NCBI GenBank assembly: GCA_024449915.1
Contig: JAMZAV010000112.1
Location: forward strand, 992,001-1,056,000
From: Sweltsa coloradensis
Lineage: Eukaryota > Arthropoda > Insecta > Plecoptera > Chloroperlidae
DNA length: 64,000 bases
Reading direction: 5' to 3'
In this document: in pieces, positions 1 to 10,522 of the stretch
Numbering within the stretch: position 1 is the first letter of the stretch
Layout: each line of letters opens with the position of its first letter
Position numbers and translations under genes: made by a program
Notes under the pieces: model-generated
Databases searched by the model: none
Seen by the model: the letters and a program-made list of their open reading frames with translations, nothing else
What the model was told of the DNA's origin: nothing

Positions 1-1068
1 ATGCTAGCCTGTAGCTGGAGCAAAACATAGGCCACTTTGTCTTGTCTTGAGATAGTCGATACGCATATAAAAATTGAATTTTTATTTTAATGTTTACGAT
101 TGATTTATTTCATATTCTGTGCAAATGTAACATTTCCAAGCATTTTTTAAAACCCATTAAAACCCTAAATGTGGGAGATTTTCTGCACTCTGTATGGGAA
201 GTAATTCTGTATAAACATAGAATAAAAATCAGTAGGTACAATACAGAAAAACGAACTATCAATATTCTCGTGAAAATCATATTTTTCGTAAAATTAGCTT
301 TTTTTACTTCCTAAAAAGAATTATTTTGCCAATTGACCATAATCTCAAAAATAATCATTTTTTCGGCAGGCCTACATGCAAATTGTCTTGAATCGACCAA
401 AGTACAGATAATAGATTTACTACGTAGTACGTAGGCACTTTATTGTTCACAAGTATTGCCCTATCTTCTGATTGTTTGTATTGGGAAATAAAACAAATGA
501 CCAAGTTATTATAGTTTATCACGTTAAATTGAAGTTAGATTGACATTGACTAGAAGTAGTGTATATATTTTCTGAAGACATTTCATAGCGACGAACAAAT
601 TGAACGAACATATTGACTGAATCGTGTCCAAAGTTTCACACTTCGGTGTGTTAGATATAATTTAATTCAATGCACTTCTTGATTATTTATAACAACACGT
701 CATGAGCTCAGTATCCGGTATGATTTGAAGGGTTAGTGACCGACTCAATGTGGAGTTTGGACCCCGTTTACTCAGCTGACCACGTTAGGAATATCCAATA
801 TTTCTGTTTTGCTTTGCTCGTACTGGAAAAGTGCTTATCAGTATTATACTTATTAAAAGTGCAATGTGTATATTTTAATTGTATGTTGAAGATAGCTAGG
901 ATAACCTTTTTCTAGAACGTTCATGAATATCAATAACAGATCATAGCTAAACTAAACTATACTTCAATCATATACGATGCATGGAACATATTTTATTTAA
1001 ATATAATAGTCGATACGGTGTGCAAATATGCTTTTCTTATTATGTTGACAGTTGGCAAATAGCTATTG
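1..1068. other. AT-rich non-coding sequence
   Basis: No exon, repeat or RNA gene is supported here. The only longer reading frame (90-314, plus) is a short lysine- and phenylalanine-rich frame of the kind AT-rich DNA produces by chance. Confidence 0.6.
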
Positions 1069-1835
1069 GCTCGGCCGGGAAAAATCGGATGTAGTGAAGC
1101 TGTGTAGGGCTACATGAAACTTCACATAGTTGTCAATAAAGCAGTCCTACCATTGAGTATATAACCATCCTTACTCAAAGGTCCTACAGTTGGGTCGTAT
1201 AGATTATCAATATTTTGCCAGGATCAATCCGCAATATGGTAATTTTTCAATTTTATTTTTATTATTTAACTCATTCAGACCATAATTAAATTTTAACATT
1301 CCGTGATTTTTTCTGATATTTTTAGTATTTTTTTTATATTTTTCATTGTAATATTTAAGGAATTATGGGAAATTTTGGATTTCGAATAAAAGCAACGTTT
1401 GATGTTCAAATGTAAATTTGAAGTGTATTTTTAAAACTAGATTTTTTTCTGAATTTTTTGCATATTTTGGATTTTCTGTATCTCAAATACTGGCAAAACT
1501 AGTAATATTTTAAATTTCCGGGAAAAAACCAAAAACACTTTTTTTGCCCGTTTTTACACATTTCAATTTTCAATCTTCTCTAAAAACGGTACTATTCGTC
1601 CTATCGCAATGAGGTAAAAAAATGTGAATTTGAATTCCCCAATTTTTTTGAATTTTTTGTTGGCCAAATTGAAAAAAAACAAGTCTAATTTTTCAAAAAT
1701 CAAAATTGTTATGTCCATTATAATGGACACGTGGTCTGAATGAGTTAAAAGCAATTTTTTGGGGAAAAGTGTTTCAGTAGAGCAGTAGAGCCCTATATTT
1801 CCGCGTCTGTGACAACTACCCAAAATTTGAAACAT
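1069..1835 (-). repeat. Dispersed repeat R3, copy 1, split by a MITE
   Basis: Read on the minus strand, 1069-1255 aligns by eye with the stretches at 16785-17090, 20850-21135 and 22690-22990. Shared landmarks are a GACTGTAGG-type block, GCTTTATTGACAACTATGT (also at about 21060) and a CGGCCGAGC/ATAGCTAT end. Homology resumes at 1750-1835, where a GAGCCC...CAAAATTTGAAAC block matches the far part of the 16.8 kb copy. The interruption is the inverted-repeat element at 1266-1748. I do not recognise the R3 family. It has no coding capacity and is probably an old non-autonomous element or a LINE/SINE body. Confidence 0.5.
1266..1748. mobile_element. TTAA-flanked MITE, piggyBac-like
   Basis: A perfect 17 bp inverted repeat bounds this 483 bp stretch: TTAACTCATTCAGACCA at 1266-1282 and its reverse complement at 1732-1748. 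Both ends begin or end in TTAA, so TTAA is the likely target duplication and the element proper starts CTCATTCAGACCA. TTAA duplication is the signature of piggyBac and also occurs in Kolobok and some Sola elements. The interior is very AT-rich and non-coding, and carries a 16 bp palindrome (GTCCATTATAATGGAC) just inside the right end. It lies inside R3 copy 1, so it is younger than R3. The superfamily call rests only on TTAA and the short ends. Confidence 0.6.
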
Positions 1836-2050
1836 CTGTGGTGTCAGTCGGCCGCGCGAACAGGAACGTGCTTAAAAACGTACGTAGTTTTCATAACGCA
1901 TCAATTTTCAATTATATTGTGAAATTTTGTATGTTTTTTCTTGCCAGGGTCTATCACCTGAAGTTTTCAATACCGCAAACCGTGCATTGCAAGTAGGAAT
2001 GCAACAAGTATGCGGATGTTTGAGACGATTTTCAAAATCACCTATATCGC
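1836..2050. other. Unique non-coding sequence
   Basis: Short spacer between R3 copy 1 and the foldback element, with a run of CG dinucleotides (GCGCGCGC) at its right edge. No feature is supported. Confidence 0.4.
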
Positions 2051-2054
2051 GCGC

Positions 2055-2209
2055 GCAAAGCATTATGGGAGAAAGGGCATTTACACGCTAAATGCCATAT
2101 GCTCGGGTGTGTGGAGAACTGCGTTTCCAACAATGGCAGTGCAGTCAGCCACAATCCCAATCATATGGCATTTAGCATGTAAATGTCCCTTTCTCCCATA
2201 ATGCTTTGC
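2055..2209. mobile_element. Foldback element with 47 bp arms
   Basis: Two arms of about 47 bp (2055-2101 and 2162-2209) are near-perfect reverse complements, beginning GCAAAGCATTATGGGAG and ending CTCCCATAATGCTTTGC, around a loop of about 60 bp. This is the shape of a small foldback or MITE element. ATCGCGC occurs just outside both arms (about 2045 and 2213) and could be an imperfect target duplication. The arm sequence CCCATAATGC also resembles the ZNF143/Staf binding core, so the palindrome could act as paired factor sites. The 63-residue frame across it is a by-product. Confidence 0.55.
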
Positions 2210-2216
2210 AACGGAT

Positions 2217-2228
2217 CGCGCATGCGCA
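2217..2228. promoter_or_regulatory. NRF1-type site GCGCATGCGCA
   Basis: GCGCATGCGCA matches the palindromic NRF1 motif and lies 8 bases beyond the CCCATAATGC arm. NRF1 and ZNF143 sites together are typical of CpG-rich animal promoters, and a CCAAT-type ATTGGT follows near 2310. No transcript or exon downstream can be supported, so promoter activity is only inferred. Confidence 0.3.
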
Positions 2229-2510
2229 GTTAATTCTGAAGGGTGAGTTCAGTGCGGGTACGTTCCAGGTCGAGATTGTCTAGGCCTGTTCTTCCCGCCG
2301 GAATTTTTTATTGGTCGGATATGATGTAATTATGTTGACGTGATGAAGTTACAACGCCCCCAAGATGAAAAACACGCTGTGAAAGGTCAATGTTACGATT
2401 TGAATTTCTCTTCACGCCACATGTTTTGATTTTTTGTTTCTACAGGCGCTAAGCATTTTAAGTTGGTGCTTAGCAGCTAATCAAGAGTCAAGACAATTAA
2501 AAGTTGATTT

Positions 2511-2926
2511 TGTGTGGCTCGTTGGTCTTGTGGTTAGCGTATCTGCTACCAATGCAGAAGGTCCAGAGTTCGATTCCCACCAATATCAGAAGTTGTTTAA
2601 CTTCTGATTTGGACTCAAGTCCATCAGTTCTTGTCTTAAAAGTTTGTAAACGGTGACTTTGGACTTTGGAGCCGTCCTAGCAACGAAGCACATAATAAAT
2701 TCAGAGTTGTTCTGAATCGGCCTTGTTGATTCTGGCGTTGATCCGCGGGTGTTCGCACTGTCCATACCACTGATTGCTATATTTCCTATTAAAAAATATC
2801 GATCTTTGTTTGGTTATCGCTCACTCGTCGAATTCGCCGGGGCCTACAGGGTTGGCTTGGTCGCTTTGATTTAAAGTCCCCCACTGAAAATCAGTTATAT
2901 AACTGTGTGAGTAGACTAATTACAAT

Positions 2927-2961
<35 letters not shown>

Positions 2962-2995
2962 TTAATTTATTTATTTATTTATTTATTTATCTATA
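2511..2995 (+). mobile_element. tRNA-derived SINE (SINE1), full-length copy
   Basis: The head resembles a tRNA: TGGCTCGTTGGTCTTGTGG is an A-box region and GTTCGATTCC (2568-2577) a near-perfect B box, so RNA polymerase III would start at about 2513. A body of about 340 bp follows, with landmarks GGTGACTTTGGA, GGCCTTGTTGATTCTGGCGT and GGGCCTACAGGGTTGGCTTGG. The element ends in an (ATTT)n tail at 2926-2990. The same body occurs on the minus strand at 21965-22330 and, corrupted, at 50530-50910. Copies diverge from each other, so this is an older family. It is mobilised in trans by a LINE; I cannot name the body domain. Confidence 0.8.
2926..2990. repeat. (ATTT)n microsatellite tail of SINE1
   Basis: About 15 units of TTTA with a few interruptions, directly at the 3' end of SINE1, as expected for a LINE-primed tail. 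Confidence 0.85.
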
Positions 2996-3595
2996 TTAAC
3001 ATCGGAAAGTACCGACATGTAGTAACTCTTGTCGAAAGGAGGACGGGTGAACATGGTCAGCAATCGTAAATTCCGTCACCAGTCAAATTGTTTTTGAATA
3101 TCGGTCAACAAAACGAACAACGAAGACGTCGTTATTAGTTTTTTCCCCAAAGTTTTTTGGCTGCATAATGAGAATAATGATGTAGGCTAATACACAGTAC
3201 GTTTCGGTGTTATACTTCATGTTTGTTTAACATGTGCATAATTCCGTTGGCTTCTATACTCCTCATCAAGTTCAAGGGAAACTTAAAAAAAGTTCTTTTT
3301 AGTTTTTATAATTGGGGTTTTGTTTCTTTCTGTCTCTATTTGATACGATGAGGGCAATTTGAACGAGCCCACATCCACCACTATTCGCTGTGGATTTACT
3401 TGTTTTTCCACAACCCACATCAATTTACCCTAATGTTTTTCTACACATTGTAATTTAATCTAACCTGGATCTAGATATCTGATTCATACTTTGCATGATT
3501 GCTCTATAATTTTTATTTTCTTCTGGATTAACAAGTATCTTTCCCGATTGTCATACACATTACGCAAGAATTGCTTTTATGCATGGTAGTATGGT
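2996..3595. other. Non-coding sequence
   Basis: Moderately AT-rich DNA with no recognisable repeat, RNA gene or exon. Confidence 0.5.
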
Positions 3596-4021
3596 ATGAG
3601 CAATGTGCATGTGGCATGGTCAAGCTGTGACAGCCGTATCGTATGGAAACTAGGGACTATGGGTTCTAAACCAGTTCAAGCCACGCCACGGATTTCTAAT
3701 CTGTCATCTACTCGTCACGAATTTAGCATAATTAAATCAAACAAAAGATTCCTCTTGTCGCTCAACAATCAACAAAAAACAAATCGCGCCCACTCGTTTA
3801 TTCGAGTGTGCATGAGGGTCGTGCGTCCTCGATTGTTTGTGGTTTCATATCATACGCGGATTATGTCGAGGATTGTATGCGGGATAAAGCGCCCGCGAGC
3901 AACCAAACCGTCGTCTGGGGGATGGGGGGGGGGGCTTTGCCCCTCAATGTCACGTGGTCGGGCAGGTGATGAGTTGGGTGGGGGGCAGGACCCCCGCGGA
4001 GGCGATACCCCTCGGCGCTAG
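3596..4021 (+). other. Unrecognised 141-residue open frame, probably not a gene
   Basis: This is the longest open frame in the clean part of the window outside microsatellites. The translation has no domain I recognise. The last 40 residues are arginine-, glycine- and proline-rich only because they read through a GC-rich island at 3920-4020 that contains a 10-base G run. The start region includes a weak tRNA-like stretch (GGGTTCTAAACC near 3660), so part may be an old SINE. A minus-strand frame overlaps it, as expected for GC-rich DNA without stops. I would not annotate a protein here. Confidence 0.25.
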
Positions 4022-5700
4022 GTGAAAGTGACAGAAGTTTAGCCACCGGTGAGCTATCAACGACATGAATCTGTTATGGATCTATGTGGCGCATTAATTA
4101 GATTTGACGTATAGAAGGGACGAGCCGTTAATTATGTTGATGCAAAAGACTCAAAGAGACAGGAATTTGTTTTAGTCTGATTGCCATTTTCAATCTTGAT
4201 GAAGTGTTCTAGTCGTCATCGGGGACCCCTCCCCGACGACGACGACGACGAAATGACACGAACAATGACAAAGACCACGATATGAGAACCCTCTTTTTTT
4301 CCTCCCCCTTCCCCGTGGCTGGTTTTGACCAGCATGGGCCTTTCCTCCGACATCCCTTGGTCTAGAGTGGCGCATTATGACCTAACGGTTGACGCGCCCT
4401 TAACACAAATAAACCAAACAAATAACATGACCGTAAAACATAAGAAACCTTTCGTTTCATGTTGTTAACTTGTAAGTGTTACTTTTAGCGTATTTTTGTT
4501 TGTTTGAAGGGTGGGGAATGTTTATACTCTGGTTAGACTTATAGGACAGTAGGTAACCTTCTTTACTCTGACAACTTGTCTGCAAATTTCTTATTACCTA
4601 TCCAATATGGCGCTACTGAGTGCTGACAGTTGTCCACATACGACTACGAATGTAACTTCTAGGTTCACGGCTTCAAACTTCAAAGTCGCCGAGTACACAT
4701 TCCTAAGTCAAGAATTGACGTACATATCGATGCATTATTGTTGACATTAATTGATGCCCAATCACAAACAAACAAACAATAACCCCAAAAAATAGGTTAA
4801 ATGCACAAGAAAGAAAACGGATTTTCACATAACTAGGCCTACGTTTTGCATTGATTTGCTTCTGGTCTCAAGTGTACATGCAACGACATCAACTACTATC
4901 ATAATTGTTTACAGATGTACACCCGGCGTCAGAAGTAAATCAAGTGATATTGTTGTACTTGTATCTACATCACCCATTTATGACGTGAGGTGTACAAGTA
5001 TTCTCTTCTTCACAAATGAATGCTCATCATAGTCGAGTTCGGCGACCTTCTGTCTGGGCCGTGCGTGTCCGTCGCTTTTAAAAGGGGGTATTGAGGGAGG
5101 GGGGACTGCACCGCAAGGAGGTCTTGGCTTGGTGGTGATTAAGGAATGATTAATAGGGAAATACCTTTTTTTAGATGGAAAGATTAAAATAATGTAAAAG
5201 CCAGAAGCTTGATGAGAGTGAAAACTGAAAACAGACCCCAATTGCCACACGAACGAAACTATACGCCACGGTCCTAAGTGATTTGTGGGTCTTGTGGAGA
5301 GGTGCGTTTTAGCGTTTTATTATTTTTCTTTATTGTTTTATTTGTTCAATCACCAACTTTTGATTTGCATTCACAAACAATGCACGTAGCCAGTGGTGTA
5401 CCGATGAATATATTACGGGAAGGGCTGTAAGATCACGGAATAGTTGTGACGGTCACCCTGCAGTGTTGGGAGGGGGAAGGGGGAGAGGTCTCTTGCTAAC
5501 AGCAGCAATTTTTGTTTTGAATATTCTTTGAAAAGTTTTAGGATTCGTGAATTTCATTTTATTTATTGCTCTCTACACTCTACAGTTTAGAATTTGAATT
5601 TATTAGGCCTATGTACCTTTCCATATGAAATAGTCCCCCACTCAGACATTCATATTGCTGGACGGAGATTTTGGGAGTGGGGCGCAAGGTAAGGTGTAGG
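4022..5700. other. Non-coding sequence
   Basis: Mixed AT-rich sequence with short purine and CGA runs (about 4235-4250). No exon, repeat family or RNA gene is supported. Short frames at 4190-4375 and 4978-5250 show no recognisable protein. Confidence 0.5.
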
Positions 5701-5703
5701 ATT

Positions 5704-5854
5704 AAAGATTTCGAAAGTTCACTGAAAGTTTTTAAATATGGTTTCTAGGTATAGGCCCTACTAAGTTCAAAGATTTCGAAAGTTCACTGAAAGTGTTTTG
5801 TTTTATACATTATGGTAAGTGTAAGTTTGAAGATTTCAAAAGTTCACTGAAAGT
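5704..5854 (+). repeat. Three spaced direct repeats of a 25 bp motif
   Basis: AAGATTTCGAAAGTTCACTG (plus AAAGT) occurs at 5704, 5769 and, with two changes, 5829. The spacings are 65 and 60 bp and the spacers differ from each other. Conserved motif with divergent spacers differs from an ordinary tandem repeat. Confidence 0.8.
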
Positions 5855-8180
5855 TACGTCAATATCCGAGCAGTCGTTTGATCGGTAGTAGAAATCACCA
5901 ACATAGTAGAACTAACTCTCCTAACTTTGTGTTTATTTTCCTTGTTAATTAGATACAATGATGTTTTATTTAGTAAAACCTTGACCAAACAGTTGGCTGC
6001 ACTGTACAGTGAAGTAACAGCTGGAGTGTCTGAGAGTGCGATAAGGTTGGCAGAGATGGATGAATGGATGGGTGAGTGATAACAATCTTGCGCCTGCGCT
6101 GTGTAATGGATGATGATGAGAGAGAGAGGGGCTGGTTTCGTGTAAATTAACATACCTCGCATGCGACTGGATTTCGTGCGTCTTCTTTCCTATACATCAG
6201 TCGGGGCGGGGGATAAACATTTGAATTCGGAAGGGAGCATCAGTCACTAATCCACTCGTGTCTTCGTTTTAGCAAGATAACATTTCGCATTTTTGTCATT
6301 GCTGCTTAAATTCTTAATTTTGAATGTGTTATTGAAAGCCTAAATTATGCACATTAAATAGTAAAAAGTATAGGACCTAAGAAGTTCAACTAAAAACAGA
6401 ACAATCAATTTCATTATATTTTTTTACTCATAGTGTTTTGTGGCCGTGAACTACAAAATAACATAATGTCCAAGCTTCACTCTCGAGAATCGGTACTTAC
6501 TTTAGAGGCTTTTCCCTGAGCCCACAGTATCGAATTGTCCAAGAACCTACACTAGTGTAGTTGTCATTGTCGTCGTCGTCGTTGTTTGTACATTTTAAGA
6601 CTGTAAATGCAGTCTGTCATATAAGGTTGAGCAAGTGTTTGGATTGGTTTGCCCCAACCCAAGGTACAACGATATTCGTCGGTGAATCTATACTTGTGTT
6701 CTCTGGGAAAATAACCATGGCATTGTATGTTTATTTATGCCCTCCCCCCCTCTACCCCCAATTAATAAACGCTAATTTGCTCAACCTTACGACATTTTCG
6801 TGCCCTTATCATTATTAACACTCGCTTATTGTGAGAACAACAATATTAATTAATTTTTAAGACCCAATATGGTGTTTGAGAGTAGGGGGGGGGGGGGGAC
6901 ATGAAATTTTCTGGATCTCGGTATATGATGCATCATAATTCACAGTGGCGTCTGTAAACACATCACACCTTGTTTGTAGCTTCCGGATGACATCTCGGTA
7001 TTACTACAACTTACAACCCTTGTCTTGTCTGTCATCAGAGTCGTAAACAGTTTTTATTGGGCAGTAAAGTTGATTACTACTTGTAACAAGCAGAATAATT
7101 GGACTCTGTCTCCATGGGAATTGGGGAAGCTACCACCAACTTCGTTAGTCTGTCTTATGTCGCCGTTCTCTCGTCGGTGAGCGAGCGAAATGCGAGATTC
7201 TATTCGTGTCCAACAAGAAATTATGATTAATAAGTAACATCATGTACTTTACTATATTTACTTATTTTATCATTTACTTTGGTGATGTGTAAAAAAAAAA
7301 TCAGCCCACAAACATATCATTCGCATTTCGCAGTCTTGGGCAACATAAATAAAAACGGACCAATCAAATTCTCTTTCCGATTTAAAAAAATATATGAACT
7401 TCCTCGAAAGAAACCTAATTTCTGTAGAAGAAATCAACTTTCATGACGTAAAAAGTCTGAAAAATAAATTATATTGTAATTCTAGGAAGTGCGTGAGTTC
7501 CCAGGAAGCGGACTAATTTAATTTTTATGTTATGGATCAGTCAGTGAACTAATTATAAAAAGATGCCAGGAAATTGAGTTTGTAAAGGAATCTTACTCCT
7601 GTATTCGATGGGATTTTCGAGTTTCCCACAAAAAAAAATAACTTTTTAACTTACCATTTAGCCTACAAGTTCCCGATGTTGGATAAGGAATTATTCCCAT
7701 AGAAGTTTCCTCTTTCTAAACAGACTAAACTCCAGTTAATTTCTGTTCCCTGTGCACGATAGAACGCTAGAGTTCCCACGAAGTAGCATAAACAAAAACC
7801 CCCCTGAATGTTAAACATGTTTGTCTACCGTTTGAATGTTTTTCGAACCACCCTGTTACTGTTTTTGACTGTGGCATTATAATTAATCGGCTCAGAATGA
7901 AATAACCCAGAGCTGTCAAGCCAGCTGATTTTTTCTAACCCCTATATGTGGCCCTCTCGGCGTGGGAGTTTACGTAGGGGTTGTTGTGTGGGTCCCCCCC
8001 CCCCTGGTCTATAAATATAATATACTGTATATTCCGGTACAACACACGTTTTTGTAAGGGCGACCATAGAAATTTGTTTGCCAAAAAGAAGGCATATAAT
8101 CACTCCTTTTAGATATTGAAGCTTCCCTTTGCGTCACTTTCTGTCCGTCCATCCGTCTGTACGTATCACGGTGTTTTTTT
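5855..8180. other. Non-coding sequence with a G14 run
   Basis: No gene or repeat family is supported. There is a 14-base G run at 6885-6898 and a shorter C run near 7998. A phrase CCGTCCATCCGTCTGT near 8145 resembles part of the repeat at 61020. Confidence 0.5.
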
Positions 8181-8194
8181 TTTTATGTAAATCA

Positions 8195-8480
8195 ATTGAT
8201 TTAAATCATTGTTTTAAATCAAATGCACTTTTTCTTCATTTTGAGCAACAAACACATGAGTTCTAACTGATTTAGGCAAAGTTTTCCGTAAAATAATTTT
8301 TGAATTATATTTTCTGAAACGCATGTGGAAGTATTTGATCCGCTCGCCGACTTGACAAGTTTTGAAACACTGATATTATTGATTTAAATCAATAAAAATC
8401 CGATTTAAATCGAAAAAAACAAAAAAAACGATTGAAATCGAAAAGTTGATTTAAATCAAATAAATCCGTTTTAAATTAAA
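8195..8480. repeat. AT-rich stretch with repeated palindrome GATTTAAATC
   Basis: GATTTAAATC or one-mismatch forms recur at about 8200, 8381, 8402, 8431 and 8448, flanked by poly-A and poly-T. Each decamer is its own reverse complement. This may be one decayed low-complexity element. Confidence 0.6.
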
Positions 8481-8969
8481 TAAATCATGATTTTTTATTT
8501 TTTTAATTAAAAAATTATTTTAAAAAAATTCACACACCCTGCTACGTATACGTGTGTCATGTACCTTACGATAAAAATCGAACAATGCGCTTTATATTGG
8601 CATTGTCATTGTCTGCATTCATATTATTTAGTCTGCATTTATATACGGTAATAAGTTTTATTTAGGTTTAGGGGTGGAGTTTGTCCCCCCAGATGTTTTA
8701 ATATTCATGTAGTCGGCACCTCCACTATATTAGTAAGGCTGGAACAAGCGTGGAGCAATCAGAAAAAACTATGCACATGATTGGGGGTATGTATGTACCC
8801 GTTTTGATTCGTAATTAATGGGTTTTGCAGTTTTCGAACACATGGAAAATACGTTTCAATTTTTAACGTTTCCGAGGGTGTTTGTGAAATTAAGGCAGAT
8901 GGACACAAAATATGATCAGGGGTCCCCTTCTCCGCAAAATGATTATTTTTCAAAGTCATTTTGGTGTAA

Positions 8970-9155
8970 ATGGGTGAGAACAACAGATTGTATGGAATAT
9001 CGATTAATGAACACGTGTTCTTCACTCACCCCCGATACAACAAGGATATTACTATCAGAGTTGCAGATTGGAATGATTTGCCGTGGACATCCGTGAACTA
9101 CACACTCGAGCCATTTCAAATCTGCACTAAAAAAATTCTTTCTGGTGTATCCTGA
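8970..9155 (+). pseudogene. LINE reverse transcriptase, C-terminal fragment
   Basis: The last 60 or so residues of a non-LTR retrotransposon ORF2 survive here. The translation contains IRVADWNDLPWTSVNYTLEP followed by FQICTKKIL and a stop. This fits the conserved tail of Jockey/CR1/L2-type reverse transcriptases, normally R..xxWNxLPxxxVxxxSxxxFKxxLxxxL. The tryptophan, the NDLP block and the phenylalanine-to-lysine helix are all in place. Nothing upstream of 8960 encodes reverse transcriptase, so this is a 5'-truncated insertion, as is usual for LINEs. The 3' untranslated part continues to the (AAAT)n tail at 9378-9402. It cannot make an enzyme. Confidence 0.65.
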
Positions 9156-9402
9156 TAATTCTATTCTATTCACAATACCATTCATGTTTGTATAATTTAT
9201 CACCCTCACTTTTTACATGTCTACACACACATTGTTTCTATTATTGTATAATGTATTTTTAATTAATTTAATTGCAATGTAGGTTATTTTAGTATAGTAT
9301 TGAGTAGTTGCTAGACACTAAATGTGAATGGGCTATGCCTCTTTAGCAACCTACAACACATCAATGTGGTTAAACAATAAATAAATAAATAAATAAAATA
9401 AA
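9156..9402 (+). mobile_element. LINE 3' UTR with (AAAT)n tail
   Basis: Follows the reverse transcriptase stop without a break. It ends in about five AAAT units at 9378-9402, the tail type left by CR1/L2-like LINEs. Confidence 0.55.
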
Positions 9403-9967
9403 GCTACAGCCACGAATTTTGCGAGAAATAACATTTTTAGTAATAAATGAAGAATGGAAGATGAAGTTAGTTGTCCCCTCCGTTTCTATTCCCTCCACCT
9501 TAGAAACTGAGTAAGAGGCAACAGATAAATTTGGTTTATATTTTTAAACCTTGATATTTTGGGTTTGATTCCGGTACTTGTTTTGATGATTTGGCAATAT
9601 TTTATTGAAGATAACATTTGATCAGAAATAATGATAGGCCTAATCAAACCTTTTAAACTAGTGGCTTAGTTTCAACTGACCTAATGATCAACTTGCCGCA
9701 GTCTCTACTGACCAACTTCTCATCACAACATAACGTATGAACTGACTTACTCGAACTAACCAATCAAAACTCTCGCAACTCTGTTTGGTTGTCACTTCGA
9801 TTGGAATTTACACTTGACTTGACACAGTTTGAGACTTCGACCAGGTCAAACTTTTCCCTACTAAACAAACCTATAAAAAATAAATATGAATTTATTTAGA
9901 CCGGACCCTTTATTTTAAGTTTTCGCCATTGTGTTTTATAAATCCTTATGTGTAGGCCTTTCTTTAC
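9403..9967. other. Non-coding sequence
   Basis: AT-rich sequence without recognisable features, up to the sharp left edge of the tandem duplication. Confidence 0.5.
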
Positions 9968-10455
9968 CCTTCAATGGATTATACTCAAGTAAGTACAAAG
10001 GTAAACAATACAATACAAATTATTTTCATAACGTAAAGCACATTTAACAATATTTACATTATTTTCCCCCGTCTAGAACCAACATGATAATCCGGGTAAA
10101 CTTTCTTTGCTCTCCGTATCAAAGTTATGAGTTTAATCTAGCGATGCGTTAAAGTGTTTGTTTATTTTGACAGTGTTTTTAACGTGTTCGAGGCGGGCTA
10201 GCAGCTGATCGGATGTAGAGAAGGGGGCCGACATTCGGAATATACCGGTATAACCGTCGTTCGTAGGCAACGGTTAGCTTGCACTGAAGTGAGGCAATTA
10301 TTACTGCATGGGAGCTTATAGTCATTTCATTATCTATAGAAAGACACCTGCCTAATATAGAACCATGTGATAGCAAGGTGCTAGAGGCCATACGTTGTTT
10401 TGTATCACAATATTATGGCTTTCCATTTGCATAACGATAGTCCCATTCGAAATGT

Positions 10456-10485
10456 ATTAATTAATTAATTAATTAATTAATTAAA
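10456..10485. repeat. (TTAA)n microsatellite, copy 1
   Basis: About seven TTAA units followed by an imperfect TTTA tract; the same tract is at 13050-13080 in the second unit. Confidence 0.85.
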
Positions 10486-10522
10486 TTAATTTATTTATTA
10501 TTTATTTATTTATACATTATTT

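Noticed and set aside
3596..4046. 141-residue frame as a gene
   Set aside because: No domain, low-complexity C-terminus from a GC-rich island, and an overlapping minus frame.
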